Of a stretch of 34,720 nt of DNA, positions 17,149 to 25,795 are shown piece after piece. Each line of letters starts with the position of its first letter. Position 1 is the first letter of the stretch. Made by a program: the position numbers and the translations under genes. Source of the stretch: Paraferrimonas sp. SM1919 (GTDB taxonomy: Bacteria > Pseudomonadota > Gammaproteobacteria > Enterobacterales > Shewanellaceae); contig NZ_WINH01000005.1 in assembly GCF_010993985.1 (NCBI RefSeq), forward strand, positions 1 to 34,720. The letters run 5' to 3'. The notes under the pieces are model-generated. The model was not told the DNA's origin. It searched no databases and worked only from the letters and a program-made list of their open reading frames with translations.

Positions 17149-17547
17149 TTAACCTAAGGTCTTAATGTCTTTGCCAATGGGGGCAATCGCTAGTTTCGCT
17201 AACCGAATATGGGCCAGGGCAAAAGGAAGACCGATGACAGTAATGGCATAGCAAAAAGCATGAAATATATGTGCGATGAATAACCAAAACCCAGCGAAGA
17301 TAAACCAAAGTACATTACCTAAGAAGCCTAAGGGACCGGTACCGATATCCCCGCGGCCATATAATAATTCCCTGGATTCACTGGTATGGCCAAAAGGCAG
17401 TAAAGCCTGATGTGCAATAGTAAAACATGCTCGGCCCCATGGAATGAAAATAATACTAATAAAGCATAATAAGCCGATAATCGCCCATGTAAACGCCATG
17501 ACTAAACCACCGAATATCAACCAGATAATATTTGCAATTAATGCCAT
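17149..17547 (-). CDS. yccF: YccF-domain inner-membrane protein
   Basis: A 132-residue protein with two YccF (DUF307) repeats. The motifs NIIWLIFGGLVMAFTW (residues 6-21) and NVLWFIFAGFWLFIAH (about 78-93) are the tandem halves, each followed by a second hydrophobic helix with a conserved GxPFA or PWGRACF element. It is an integral inner-membrane protein with no established function. The start at ATG 17547 has GGA nine bases upstream. It forms its own unit with a strong terminator. Confidence 0.9.
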   Translation of the reverse strand: MALIANIIWLIFGGLVMAFTWAIIGLLCFISIIFIPWGRACFTIAHQALLPFGHTSESRELLYGRGDIGTGPLGFLGNVLWFIFAGFWLFIAHIFHAFCYAITVIGLPFALAHIRLAKLAIAPIGKDIKTLG

Positions 17548-17638
17548 TAAAACAATCCGTTAATAATAGAAAACTTTATTTTGGCATAACCATGACGATT
17601 TAAATAGAGTAAAAGTGACATCAATATCTAAATATCAA

Positions 17639-17661
17639 AAGCTCAGGGTTGGCCTGAGCTT
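17639..17661 (-). terminator. Intrinsic terminator of the amidohydrolase gene
   Basis: AAGCTCAGG (17639-17647) and CCTGAGCTT (17653-17661) form a nine-pair stem with a five-base loop. On the minus strand it is followed by TTGATATT. It begins eight bases past the stop codon of the gene at 17669. Confidence 0.75.
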
Positions 17662-17668
17662 GAGAACG

Positions 17669-18934
17669 CTATCGAGACTCTTGCTTGTAAACTTTGCCAT
17701 CGACCATAACAAAGTTAACTTTTTCTATGCGGCTAATGTCTTGTAGAGGATCACCCTCTAGGGCAATAATGTCAGCTAAAAAACCAGATTTAACTTGACC
17801 TAAATTATCCTGTTTCAACAATTGGGCTGAATTAATGGTTGCTGCTTGAATCGCTTGCAATGGCGTCATGCCAAATTTAACCATTCGACTAAATTGTTTA
17901 GGGTTATCGCCGTGGGGATAGATGGCGGCATCTGAACCAAACACCATTTTAACTCCGGCATTTACGGCACGATTGAAACTTAGACGTTGTGCTTCAGACA
18001 CTTGTTTTTCTTTATCGATATTTTCTTTGGGGACGCCATTGGCAATACCAAATGCAAGGGTATATTCGGTATTATAAATATCACAGGAGAAAAATGTTCC
18101 GTTGGCGACAGCCAGCTGCAAAATTTCGTCATCAACAAACGAACAATGTTCAATTGAGTCAACCCCAGCTTTTATCGCAGCTTTCATCCCAGCAGCTCCA
18201 TGGGCGTGGGCAGCAACGGGGAGGCCACGGAGTTTTCCCTCTGCGACGATGGCTTGCATTTCTTCGAAGGCTAATTGTTGTGCACCGACTTTGGTGCCCT
18301 TAGAAAATACGCCACCGGTAGCACACATCTTCAAAGAATTAGCACCGTATTTAATATTTTCACGAGCTTTGGCCCTTAATTCCCAAGGGCCATTGCCTAC
18401 ACCAGCGGCTTCTATATCAAGTTCAGGCGCATTAAAATTATCATCGCAATGGCCTCCGGTGATCCCTAGGGCATAACCAGAAGCCCAGATCCTTGGGCCT
18501 ACAATAGTGCCGGCATAAATAGCATCTCTCAAACCAATTACACTGTAACCGCTGGCGCCAAGATCACGTACCGTGGTAAAGCCTGCGGCTAGGGTTTTTT
18601 GGGCGTTGGCTAGCGCAATGACCGTTTGCCTAGGAATGGAATAAGCCTTAGAAGCAAAAAAGTTATCCTCAGCGTTGCTTGATAGATGCACATGCATATC
18701 CATCAATCCTGGCAAAATAGTCTTAGTCGATAAATCAATGTATTGATCTGCTTGTGTAGCCGTAATAGAGGGGGTTGTGGTGACGGCTTCGATGATATTA
18801 TCTTTAATCACAATACTGTGATCATGTAAGTAGTGGCCAGAGGTAACATCAAGAATTTTACCCGTTTTTATTAGGGTTGTTTGGGCAGAAGCAAAAGGTG
18901 CCAATAAAGCAAAATACAGTAGGGATTTTTTCAT
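17669..18934 (-). CDS. Secreted metal-dependent amidohydrolase
   Basis: A 421-residue exported enzyme of the amidohydrolase superfamily, close to imidazolonepropionase-like and Xaa-Pro dipeptidase (prolidase-type) members. A signal peptide MKKSLLYFALLAPFASA ends with an ASA signal-peptidase site. Binuclear metal ligands are visible: His81 and His83 (DMHVHL), a lysine to be carboxylated (Lys202), His243/His245 (AAHAHG), His263 (IEHCSF) and Asp335 (GSDAAIYPHG). I chose ATG 18934 because it gives the clean signal peptide. It probably hydrolyses an acylated amino acid or dipeptide in the periplasm; the substrate cannot be read from sequence. Confidence 0.85.
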   Translation of the reverse strand: MKKSLLYFALLAPFASAQTTLIKTGKILDVTSGHYLHDHSIVIKDNIIEAVTTTPSITATQADQYIDLSTKTILPGLMDMHVHLSSNAEDNFFASKAYSIPRQTVIALANAQKTLAAGFTTVRDLGASGYSVIGLRDAIYAGTIVGPRIWASGYALGITGGHCDDNFNAPELDIEAAGVGNGPWELRAKARENIKYGANSLKMCATGGVFSKGTKVGAQQLAFEEMQAIVAEGKLRGLPVAAHAHGAAGMKAAIKAGVDSIEHCSFVDDEILQLAVANGTFFSCDIYNTEYTLAFGIANGVPKENIDKEKQVSEAQRLSFNRAVNAGVKMVFGSDAAIYPHGDNPKQFSRMVKFGMTPLQAIQAATINSAQLLKQDNLGQVKSGFLADIIALEGDPLQDISRIEKVNFVMVDGKVYKQESR

Positions 18935-19019
18935 TATAAACTTAGGCATATTTATTATTAGGAACGAATTTTATCGTAAACAGTTTCTTAATATGCCTAA
19001 GTTTTCAAGGTAATGAAAG

Positions 19020-20051
19020 TTATTTCACTTTCCAGCTAACGGTCTGACCAGCATGGAAAGGTACAATAGGACGACCATTGGGTAAAATTATTTGTTCTGG
19101 TAATTGCCAGCTTTCTTTAACTAAAGTGATCTTTTGGCTATTACGCTCTAGACCATAAAAATCAGCACCATAGTGGGAAGCAAAACCTTCTAATTTATCA
19201 AGAGCACCAATTTCATCGAATATTTGCGCATACAGCTCAATGGCCCCCCAAGCAGAATAACAACCCGCACAACCACAGGCTGACTCTTTAGCCGATTTCT
19301 CATGGGGTGCAGAATCTGTACCTAAGAAAAATTTACTAGAGCCGGTTTTTACCGCTTGTTGTAGTGCCTGTTGATGGATATTTCTTTTTAAAACGGGCAG
19401 ACAGAAGTTATGGGGGCGAACGCCGCCGACTAACAAATCATTTCTGTTTAATAACAAATGCTGGGGGGTGATAGTCGCCGCAATATTGGCTGGTGCAGCC
19501 ATGACAAATTCAGCCGCGTCTTTAGTAGTGATATGTTCAAACACAATTTTTAAAGTAGGAAAATCTTTTACTACTTTTGACATATAACGATCAATAAAGA
19601 CTTTTTCGCGGTCGAAAATATCGATATGTGACTCAGTGACTTCACCATGGACCAGTAATAACAGACCAACGTCTGCCATGGTTGCAAAAATAGGATAGAG
19701 TGCCTCAAGCGCTTTAACGGCGGCATCTGAGTTAGTTGTGGCGCCAGCAGGGTACAGCTTAGCAGCAACAACACCGGCAGCTTTAGCATCAATAATATCT
19801 TGCTTAGTGGTGTCATTGGTAAGGTAAATGGTCATTAATGGTTCAAAATCATTACCTTGGGGACGCGCTGCTAAAATACGTTGACGATACTGACTGGCAA
19901 GCTCAGCATTGGTTACCGGTGGCACCAAATTTGGCATAATAATACCACGCTTAAAAATTCGAGCTGTGGCAGGTACCGTTTCTCCAAGCATATCAGAGTC
20001 ACGTAAGTGTAAGTGCCAGTCATCAGGTGCGGTAATGGTGATTTCGGTCAT
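19020..20051 (-). CDS. pyrC: Dihydroorotase
   Basis: Catalyses reversible cyclisation of carbamoyl aspartate to dihydroorotate, the third step of pyrimidine synthesis. The 343-residue length and sequence match class II PyrC. Zinc ligands His13 and His15 are in DWHLHLRD, the carbamylated Lys98 in [11 protein letters not shown], and the GTDSAPH segment near residue 250 carries the catalytic Asp. AGGAT lies eight bases upstream of the ATG. It stands alone, as pyrC often does. Confidence 0.96.
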   Translation of the reverse strand: MTEITITAPDDWHLHLRDSDMLGETVPATARIFKRGIIMPNLVPPVTNAELASQYRQRILAARPQGNDFEPLMTIYLTNDTTKQDIIDAKAAGVVAAKLYPAGATTNSDAAVKALEALYPIFATMADVGLLLLVHGEVTESHIDIFDREKVFIDRYMSKVVKDFPTLKIVFEHITTKDAAEFVMAAPANIAATITPQHLLLNRNDLLVGGVRPHNFCLPVLKRNIHQQALQQAVKTGSSKFFLGTDSAPHEKSAKESACGCAGCYSAWGAIELYAQIFDEIGALDKLEGFASHYGADFYGLERNSQKITLVKESWQLPEQIILPNGRPIVPFHAGQTVSWKVK

Positions 20052-20138
20052 TATTGTTATCCTAGTTCTGATTTTGCGCTATTTTGCCTGAACTAGAGCG
20101 TTTCTGACAGCCCAAATCAATATTTTTGTTTTAGCTGG

Positions 20139-20738
20139 TCAAAATTTGACGGCATCGATAGTGCTTTGATAAGTGGCGATTAACTGCTGCTCATCTTTAC
20201 CGAAGTTTTCTGGAGCGTTAATACCATCAAATAAAATAATTTCAGTATTGAGTCCAATAAACTCAAAGCTTTGGGAAACGGCTTCGAAAGCGGTAGCGGG
20301 ACCACTGGGTAACATTGCTTTGGGAGAACCACTGGTGGCTACAATATAGACTTTTTTGTTTTTAAATTCTTCTCTTAGCAGTGCGTTGGGGCCTTGCTCG
20401 TTGTAAGAAAAGGTGATGCCGTTAACAATAATCTTATTTAAAAAAGCCACCATAACCGGGGAGGCATGATAATTGATTAGGGATGTGGCACAGATGATGA
20501 TATCTGAATCTTTGAGCACATCGATATAATCTTGAGCATCACTCCAAAAATCCCCCATGTTATTACTATTAAGAATTTCACCTTCTAATTCGTCGTTCAG
20601 ATCAATTTCGATGATCTGCTCTACACTGTGTCCTTGACTTTCTTTATCATTGACGAGTTTTTCAATGAGTACTTCGGCAAAAGCAGCACTATTCCCAGTC
20701 ATCGATGCATTTAAAAAAGCCACATTGATCTTAGCCAT
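20139..20738 (-). CDS. AzoR-like flavodoxin-fold NAD(P)H oxidoreductase
   Basis: A 199-residue cytoplasmic protein of the Flavodoxin_2 family. The phosphate-binding loop for FMN is in the N-terminal strand-turn NASMTGNSAAF (10-20), and a typical ASPVMVAFLNKIIVNGITF segment (about 111-129) is present. Related enzymes reduce quinones, azo dyes or nitro compounds at the expense of NAD(P)H. AGAGGA lies five bases upstream of the ATG. An 18-bp element in its promoter region also occurs upstream of the GntR gene at 23187-23858. Confidence 0.8.
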   Translation of the reverse strand: MAKINVAFLNASMTGNSAAFAEVLIEKLVNDKESQGHSVEQIIEIDLNDELEGEILNSNNMGDFWSDAQDYIDVLKDSDIIICATSLINYHASPVMVAFLNKIIVNGITFSYNEQGPNALLREEFKNKKVYIVATSGSPKAMLPSGPATAFEAVSQSFEFIGLNTEIILFDGINAPENFGKDEQQLIATYQSTIDAVKF

Positions 20739-20753
20739 TTTGTCCTCTAAGCA

Positions 20754-20771
20754 TTTATTTAATGATATTTA
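20754..20771 (-). repeat. 18-bp element shared with 23898-23915
   Basis: TTTATTTAATGATATTTA on the plus strand is identical to 23898-23915. It lies 16-33 bases upstream of the AzoR-like start codon, in a promoter or leader position. It may be a shared operator or a similar AT-rich promoter. Confidence 0.45.
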
Positions 20772-20855
20772 TAAATGTAGACCAGTGAAAAAATTAAACA
20801 AAGTTAGAATTAAAATGTAGAATATTAAGGATGTAATGGAATAACGGTTATTAAA

Positions 20856-21425
20856 ATGATCCCAATTGAACAACAAATTGAAAGGTCAACACGGTCGCTC
20901 AGTGGATTAGGCCCACTGTTAATGCGCCTTTATCTTGCGCCGATTATGATCCAAGCAGGATGGAATAAGATCAGTAACTATGATTCAACAATCGCTTGGT
21001 TTGCCGAGGGCTTAGAAATCCCATTTGCAGAAGTTTTAGGACCAATAGCAATGGCAACAGAGTTTCTAGGTGGCATTTTGCTCCTTTTGGGGCTAGCAAT
21101 CAGACTGATCACTCCACCTCTAATGATAACAATGTTAGTCGCAGCGGTTACGGTTCATTGGCAAAATGGATGGTTAGCCATTGCTGATGCCAGTTCTTGG
21201 TTGGCTAATGAACAGGTTCTGCAAGCCGCGGAAAAACTCGATAAAGCAAAATATCTTTTACAAGAACATGGTAATTATTCATGGCTCACAAGCTCAGGTA
21301 ACTTTGTGGTGTTAAATAATGGTATAGAGTTTGCCATTACTTATTTTGTCATGCTGCTGAGCTTGTTTTTTACAGGTGGTGGGCGTTACTTCAGCATCGA
21401 CCATTATCGTTTTTTAAAGCGCTAA
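20856..21425 (+). CDS. DoxX-family membrane protein
   Basis: A 189-residue inner-membrane protein. The DoxX pattern is clear: LLMRLYLAPIMIQAGWNKI (21-39), then a hydrophobic segment with ATEFLGGILLLLGL (67-80), a third at about 86-104, and a fourth at about 157-173. A polar insert of about 45 residues (105-150) makes it longer than a minimal DoxX. Related members work with redox partners at the membrane or in copper-peptide maturation (HvfX-like), but no hvf genes are next to it. It is divergent from the AzoR-like gene. The ribosome site is weak. Confidence 0.8.
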   Translation: MIPIEQQIERSTRSLSGLGPLLMRLYLAPIMIQAGWNKISNYDSTIAWFAEGLEIPFAEVLGPIAMATEFLGGILLLLGLAIRLITPPLMITMLVAAVTVHWQNGWLAIADASSWLANEQVLQAAEKLDKAKYLLQEHGNYSWLTSSGNFVVLNNGIEFAITYFVMLLSLFFTGGGRYFSIDHYRFLKR

Positions 21426-21427
21426 CC

Positions 21428-21452
21428 ATGGAGGACTATGTCCTCCATTTGT
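21428..21452 (+). terminator. Bidirectional terminator between doxX-like and FAH genes
   Basis: ATGGAGGAC (21428-21436) and GTCCTCCAT (21440-21448) form a perfect nine-pair stem with a three-base loop, followed by TTTG. It sits three bases past the DoxX stop and against the stop of the convergent FAH gene. Confidence 0.75.
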
Positions 21453-22027
21453 TATTGTGATATCCAGCTATGACGAAGCAATGGCTTGTCATGTTGCTTA
21501 AGTTCAACCGTGTATTGTTTACCAATCTCAACTTCACCAACTCCTGCAGGAGTGCCAGTCATAATAATGTCGCCATCTTCTAGGGTCATAAAAGTTTTGA
21601 TTTCAGAAACTATTTGTGACGGAGTTAGCATCATCATATGGCTGTGACCCTGCTGTTTTACAACATTATCGACAGTAAGGGTAAAACTAAAATCACTAAG
21701 GCTTGAAATTTCCACAAAGTCAGTAAAAAGAGCACTGCCATTGAAAGCTTTAGCACGCTCCCAAGGAAGTCCTTTCGATTTTAAACTCGCTTGTGTCTGT
21801 CTTAAGGTCAGATCTAATCCTAAGCCAGCTTGGGTAATTTCACCGTCTGATATTTTAAAACAAAGTTCTGTTTCATAATGGCATGCTTCTCCATTAAATT
21901 GACTGATTAAAGTGTCAGCAGCCGAACTCATGGGTTTACAAAATATCACCGTTTGTTCGGGCACTAAATTGTTCAGTTCTTTAATGTGCTCAAGGTAGTT
22001 ACGGCCAATACAGATTATTTTAGGCAT
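21452..22027 (-). CDS. Fumarylacetoacetate-hydrolase-family protein
   Basis: A 191-residue FAH-family enzyme with the minimal C-terminal FAH fold. It has the start KIICIGRNYLEHIKEL, the metal-binding ExE pair in HYETELCF, the Asp in LGLDLTLR, and the typical MTGTPAGVGEV loop near residue 157. Short members of this family cleave C-C bonds of acylpyruvates or act as oxaloacetate tautomerase/decarboxylase; the substrate is not readable here. I chose ATG 22027 because GGGGA is well spaced for it; ATG 22033 is the alternative. It is separated from fabH upstream by a strong terminator. Confidence 0.85.
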   Translation of the reverse strand: MPKIICIGRNYLEHIKELNNLVPEQTVIFCKPMSSAADTLISQFNGEACHYETELCFKISDGEITQAGLGLDLTLRQTQASLKSKGLPWERAKAFNGSALFTDFVEISSLSDFSFTLTVDNVVKQQGHSHMMMLTPSQIVSEIKTFMTLEDGDIIMTGTPAGVGEVEIGKQYTVELKQHDKPLLRHSWISQ

Positions 22028-22037
22028 TTGCATTTCC

Positions 22038-22068
22038 CCAAAAAAAAGGCCAAGTGATACTTGGCCTT
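22038..22068 (-). terminator. Strong intrinsic terminator of fabH-like gene
   Basis: On the minus strand AAGGCCAAG and CTTGGCCTT (22046-22068) form a nine-pair stem with a five-base loop, followed by a run of about eight T. It is the clearest terminator in the window and ends the GntR-fabH transcript before the FAH gene. Confidence 0.9.
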
Positions 22069-22086
22069 ATAATCATTAATGTCAGC

Positions 22087-23172
22087 TTAAGCTTGCTCTT
22101 TTTCAGCCTTACTTAAAAAGTACTTAACTGATTTTTCAATGATTTCCAGAGCGGTCTTATCACAAGCTGGTAACTCTTCATCACACTCATTAATTGGCGT
22201 CACACGCTCGCCCCATTTAATCATCATTGCAGCAGAAGTTAATCCAGCACCAAAGGCACAAGTAAGAATGTTCTGGCCAGGCTTGATACGACCTTGCTCA
22301 AGGGCATCACATAATGCAATCGGCACGGTGGCTGCTGAGGTATTGCCGTAGTTTTCAATATTTTTGAATGCTTTTTCAGCTGGGATCTTCATCTTACTGA
22401 TTAGGGTATCAATAATACGCACATTGGCTTGGTGTGGAATAACAATGTCAATGTCATCACTGGTCATATCCAGTTTAGTAAGCACCTTTTGTGAAAGGCC
22501 ACCCATACCAGCAATCGCTCTTTTGAAGATCTCTCGGCCATCAAACTGTAAGAAGAAATCAAGAGACTCTGCATCTAAGCGATCCATTTGAGTACCGAAA
22601 GTGGTTTTCAGGATTTCACGACCTTCTGGATCATTATTAAGCTCATAAGCTTTTACCCCTACGTCTTGTTCAGTTGCTTCAACCACAACCGCACCAGCAC
22701 CATCACCGAATAAAACTGCAGTATCGCGTCGTGACCAATCTAGGTAGAACGCAAGGCGTTCTGCACCAATTACCAGAATACGTTTATACTGGCCTGAGCG
22801 AATTTGCGCGGTGGCTAAACCCAGACCGTACAAAAAGCCAGAGCAGGCGGCATTAATGTCTAAAGCGGCACATTCTGCACCAATTTCAGCTTGAACTGTT
22901 GCGGCAATGTTAGGCACTAAAGTGTCTGGAGTGGCGGTGCCTAAAATAATCATGTCGATATCAGAACCTTTTAAGCCAGCACAGGCTAGGGCACGTTTGG
23001 CTGCTAGGGTAGCTAACGCAGATGTATCAACATGGGAAATATAACGTTGTTTAATACCAGTACGAGAGTATATCCACTCGTCATTAGTATCCATGAATGT
23101 GGCGAGGTCATGGTTGGTTAATGCGGCAGGCGGTAGGCATTTACCCCAACCAGTGATCATTGCATTTGGCAT
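22087..23172 (-). CDS. Beta-ketoacyl-ACP synthase III (FabH-like)
   Basis: A 361-residue thiolase-fold condensing enzyme. The catalytic triad Cys110 (NAACSGF), His247 (IPHQANVR) and Asn277 (ENYGNTSAAT) is intact. It primes fatty-acid synthesis from acyl-CoA and malonyl-ACP or makes a related ketoacyl product. It is about 40 residues longer than E. coli FabH (317) because of an acidic, helical C-terminal tail after KWGERV. It is not in a fab/plsX cluster, so it may be a second paralogue. ATG 23184, two bases after the GntR stop, is an alternative start; 23172 is preferred for its MPNAMITGWG beginning. Confidence 0.88.
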   Translation of the reverse strand: MPNAMITGWGKCLPPAALTNHDLATFMDTNDEWIYSRTGIKQRYISHVDTSALATLAAKRALACAGLKGSDIDMIILGTATPDTLVPNIAATVQAEIGAECAALDINAACSGFLYGLGLATAQIRSGQYKRILVIGAERLAFYLDWSRRDTAVLFGDGAGAVVVEATEQDVGVKAYELNNDPEGREILKTTFGTQMDRLDAESLDFFLQFDGREIFKRAIAGMGGLSQKVLTKLDMTSDDIDIVIPHQANVRIIDTLISKMKIPAEKAFKNIENYGNTSAATVPIALCDALEQGRIKPGQNILTCAFGAGLTSAAMMIKWGERVTPINECDEELPACDKTALEIIEKSVKYFLSKAEKEQA

Positions 23173-23186
23173 ATTACTTCTCATTG

Positions 23187-23858
23187 TTAATTTTGCTGAT
23201 CTCGCATCAATTTAATGATGGAATCTGCAGCATGTAAAATATGATTCTTTAAAAATTGTTTTGCTTCGGGGATATTTTTATCCTTACAAAGCTTGAATAA
23301 TTCTCTGTGCTCTAACTCTGCTTGGGGCACGCCACCGGCTAACCCAAGTTGCAGTCGTATGTAACGATCACAACTGGTATTTAAGCCTTGAACCACCTCT
23401 AAAGTATAAGGCTGTTTTGCTGGTCTATACAAACAGGTGTGAAATTGAGTATTAAGTTCACTCCAAGTTGCGATGTCTTCACCTTCTTTAAAGGATTTTT
23501 CTAATCTCTCTAAACTAAGTTCAGCATCCGCGATATGTTCTTCACTAAAATAAGGTATGGCCTTTTCTAGTAAATCCGGTTCAATCATTGCTCTGAGGTT
23601 GAACAGCTCAGTAACTTGACCGATTGAAAGTAGAGATGTCGTCGCACCTTTATGAGCTTCGAAATCAACTAAACCTTCTGCTTCTAGTTGAACTAATGCC
23701 TCACGGATTGGAATACGACTTACATTTAATGCTTCAGCTAATGCTGATTGTCGTAAAGGCGTGCCAGCTGCAATCTCACCTGACAAAATTTGTTCGCGTA
23801 AAATGCTGGTAACCTGCTCCGTGCGGGTTTTATATACAATCGCTTTAGAAACATCCAT
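23187..23858 (-). CDS. GntR-family regulator (FadR subfamily)
   Basis: A 223-residue DNA-binding regulator. The N-terminal winged helix (about residues 8-75) contains LAEALNVSRIPIREALVQLEAEGLV, and the FCD ligand domain follows, with likely metal or ligand histidines in QFHTCLYRP (about 142-150), LEHRELF and NHILHAAD. Its stop is two bases before an ATG of the fabH-like gene, so the two are one operon and it probably controls that gene in response to a small acid or acyl ligand. The 18-bp element at 23898-23915 lies in its promoter region. The inducer is unknown. Confidence 0.88.
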   Translation of the reverse strand: MDVSKAIVYKTRTEQVTSILREQILSGEIAAGTPLRQSALAEALNVSRIPIREALVQLEAEGLVDFEAHKGATTSLLSIGQVTELFNLRAMIEPDLLEKAIPYFSEEHIADAELSLERLEKSFKEGEDIATWSELNTQFHTCLYRPAKQPYTLEVVQGLNTSCDRYIRLQLGLAGGVPQAELEHRELFKLCKDKNIPEAKQFLKNHILHAADSIIKLMRDQQN

Positions 23859-23897
23859 AAAAGTATTACCAATAATTTTTAGCGGTATAGATTAGCC

Positions 23898-23915
23898 TTT
23901 ATTTAATGATATTTA
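23898..23915 (-). repeat. 18-bp element shared with 20754-20771
   Basis: Identical to 20754-20771. It lies 40-57 bases upstream of the GntR start on the minus strand, a position suited to a promoter or operator. The sequence is AT-rich and only weakly palindromic. Confidence 0.45.
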
Positions 23916-23938
23916 AAGGGTGAAACTGCGCTTACCAG

Positions 23939-25150
23939 TCAAAATTGTAAACTCGTATCCATATGCAGCTTGATACGACGACGCCAATATAACCAAAGCG
24001 ACAAAATTGCAGCATTAATAAAAGCTAAAATCCACAAAAATTGGCTTAGGTCGAGGGCTAAAACTGACAATATAGCAATGGCAAAGATGCCGCTTAACAG
24101 CATCAAAACTGCATTAAACCAGTTTACCTGGGCAATAATAAATAGTCGCCTTTGCTTAGGGTTATAGGTTTGGATTAATGTCATCAGTTTAATTACAAAG
24201 ATCCCGGCAAAGCCACTACAAAAAGCCAATGCAGTCAAAGTTAAAACTGCATTAGAGTTTGATTGTACAGCAACGGCTAGGGCAAATAAGGACAATATCT
24301 TGCCGGCAATACTGTAATTGAGTAATTGATGATGCTCGGGAATTAGATGACAGACCAATGCCGCCACAATAATGCCAAATGTAAAAATAATTAAGATTAA
24401 ACTGACATCGCTTGGCCCTTGGCCGAATAACCAATGACTTAATAATGGCAGTTGGGTTAAAAGTGAAGCTCCAATGAACCAAAACCAGCTGGAACCTAGA
24501 ATAAGCCACAGATTAATCGGCTTTATTTGCTGTGAGTGAGTCGTTTGTTGCAATTCTACTAAAGGCGCTGAGGGGGTTAATTGACGCGCATAAGTTAACC
24601 CAATTAATGCCGTCAGCACACAACAAAGGCCAACAATGACGCTAAAGAAAGCAAAATCCACTAATAAAGCCGCAGTTAAAGACCCAAGCAAAATTGCAAT
24701 AAAAGTCGCCATTTCAACGTTAGCATTGGCTTGTAACAGTTTTTGTTCTGTGACTAGTTCTGGTAACCAAGCAAATTTTATCGGGCCAAATAAGGTTGAT
24801 TGAACGCCCATAAAAAACAACAACAATAAGAGAACTTCTAATTGTTGGAATATCAAAAAAAATAAAGCAAGCGACATTATCCAAACCTCTAGCACTTTAC
24901 AGATAACGATCACCCTATCTGGGGCCATTGGGGCTGCCCAGCGAGCCGCCCAATGGGAGAACAATAAGAAAGGTAATATAAAACTTATCGCTGCAATATT
25001 AAGGTAAAGTGCTGCTGTTTGGGGGGATGAAGTTAACTCCAAGGCAATGAGTAGCAACAGCGCATTTTTAAACAAATTGTCATTAAATGCACCTAAAAAC
25101 ATGACGTTAAAGTAGTGCTTAAAGTTTGCTGTTGTTACCGATTGGTTCAT
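23939..25150 (-). CDS. LplT-like major facilitator transporter
   Basis: A 403-residue membrane protein with about eleven to twelve hydrophobic helices. The N-terminal signature FLGAFNDNLFKNAL (19-32) and a downstream GPIKFAWLPELV segment are those of LplT and of the transporter half of Aas-like fusions. Those proteins flip lysophospholipids across the inner membrane. No acyltransferase domain is fused or adjacent, so lysophospholipid transport is likely but not proven. Its ATG follows the EVE stop with no gap, and the ribosome site AGG lies inside the EVE gene, indicating coupled translation. Confidence 0.8.
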   Translation of the reverse strand: MNQSVTTANFKHYFNVMFLGAFNDNLFKNALLLLIALELTSSPQTAALYLNIAAISFILPFLLFSHWAARWAAPMAPDRVIVICKVLEVWIMSLALFFLIFQQLEVLLLLLFFMGVQSTLFGPIKFAWLPELVTEQKLLQANANVEMATFIAILLGSLTAALLVDFAFFSVIVGLCCVLTALIGLTYARQLTPSAPLVELQQTTHSQQIKPINLWLILGSSWFWFIGASLLTQLPLLSHWLFGQGPSDVSLILIIFTFGIIVAALVCHLIPEHHQLLNYSIAGKILSLFALAVAVQSNSNAVLTLTALAFCSGFAGIFVIKLMTLIQTYNPKQRRLFIIAQVNWFNAVLMLLSGIFAIAILSVLALDLSQFLWILAFINAAILSLWLYWRRRIKLHMDTSLQF

Positions 25151-25606
25151 TTAATTACCTGTTAAGATTTGCCAATGTTGAGCACTAATTGGCATAATTG
25201 ATAGTCTGCTGCCTTTTTTGACCAAAGGCATATCATTTAGTCTTGGGTCGGCTTTAATACTTGACAGTGGGATAATTTGTGTAAATTTTTTAACCAATTT
25301 AAAGTCTACCAATTGCCATCGAGGATTATCTTTAGTGCTTTTAGCATCATAATATTTACTATTTGGATCAAATTGACTTGGATCAGCATAGGCTTGGCTT
25401 ACCACTTCAACGATACCAACGATTGCGGGCACTTTACAGCTAGAGTGATAGAAAAAAGCTTGATCACCAATTTGCATTTGGTCTCGCATCATATTTCTAG
25501 CTTGATAATTTCTCACCCCATCCCAAGCTTCTGTTTGATTTGGGCGGTTGCTAAGGTCATCGATGCTAAATGCATCAGGTTCAGATTTAATTAACCAATA
25601 ATTCAT
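25151..25606 (-). CDS. EVE-domain protein
   Basis: A 151-residue single-domain protein of the EVE (PUA-like) superfamily. It has the family start NYWLIKSEPDAFSIDDL (2-18), the WDGVRNYQARNMMR core (29-42), AFFYHSS (50-56) and GIVEVVSQAY (64-73). EVE domains recognise modified bases in DNA or RNA, and bacterial single-domain forms are widespread with unclear roles. It is the upstream gene of a two-gene unit with the LplT-like transporter. No restriction genes are nearby that would suggest defence. Confidence 0.9.
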   Translation of the reverse strand: MNYWLIKSEPDAFSIDDLSNRPNQTEAWDGVRNYQARNMMRDQMQIGDQAFFYHSSCKVPAIVGIVEVVSQAYADPSQFDPNSKYYDAKSTKDNPRWQLVDFKLVKKFTQIIPLSSIKADPRLNDMPLVKKGSRLSIMPISAQHWQILTGN

Positions 25607-25795
25607 GTTTTAACTCATTTGTTGATTTTATGTTTTATTTTAGCCAAAAAAAAGAATCGTTTTATGCGCAGTTCCTTTCAATCATTGAAAAATTTTAACT
25701 AATTAAAATAAAGGATTAAACTTCAACTTTCATTAAGGTAGGTCGTATTATTAATGAAATATTACCTTAATCTGTTTGTTGTAAGTGAAGTAAAT

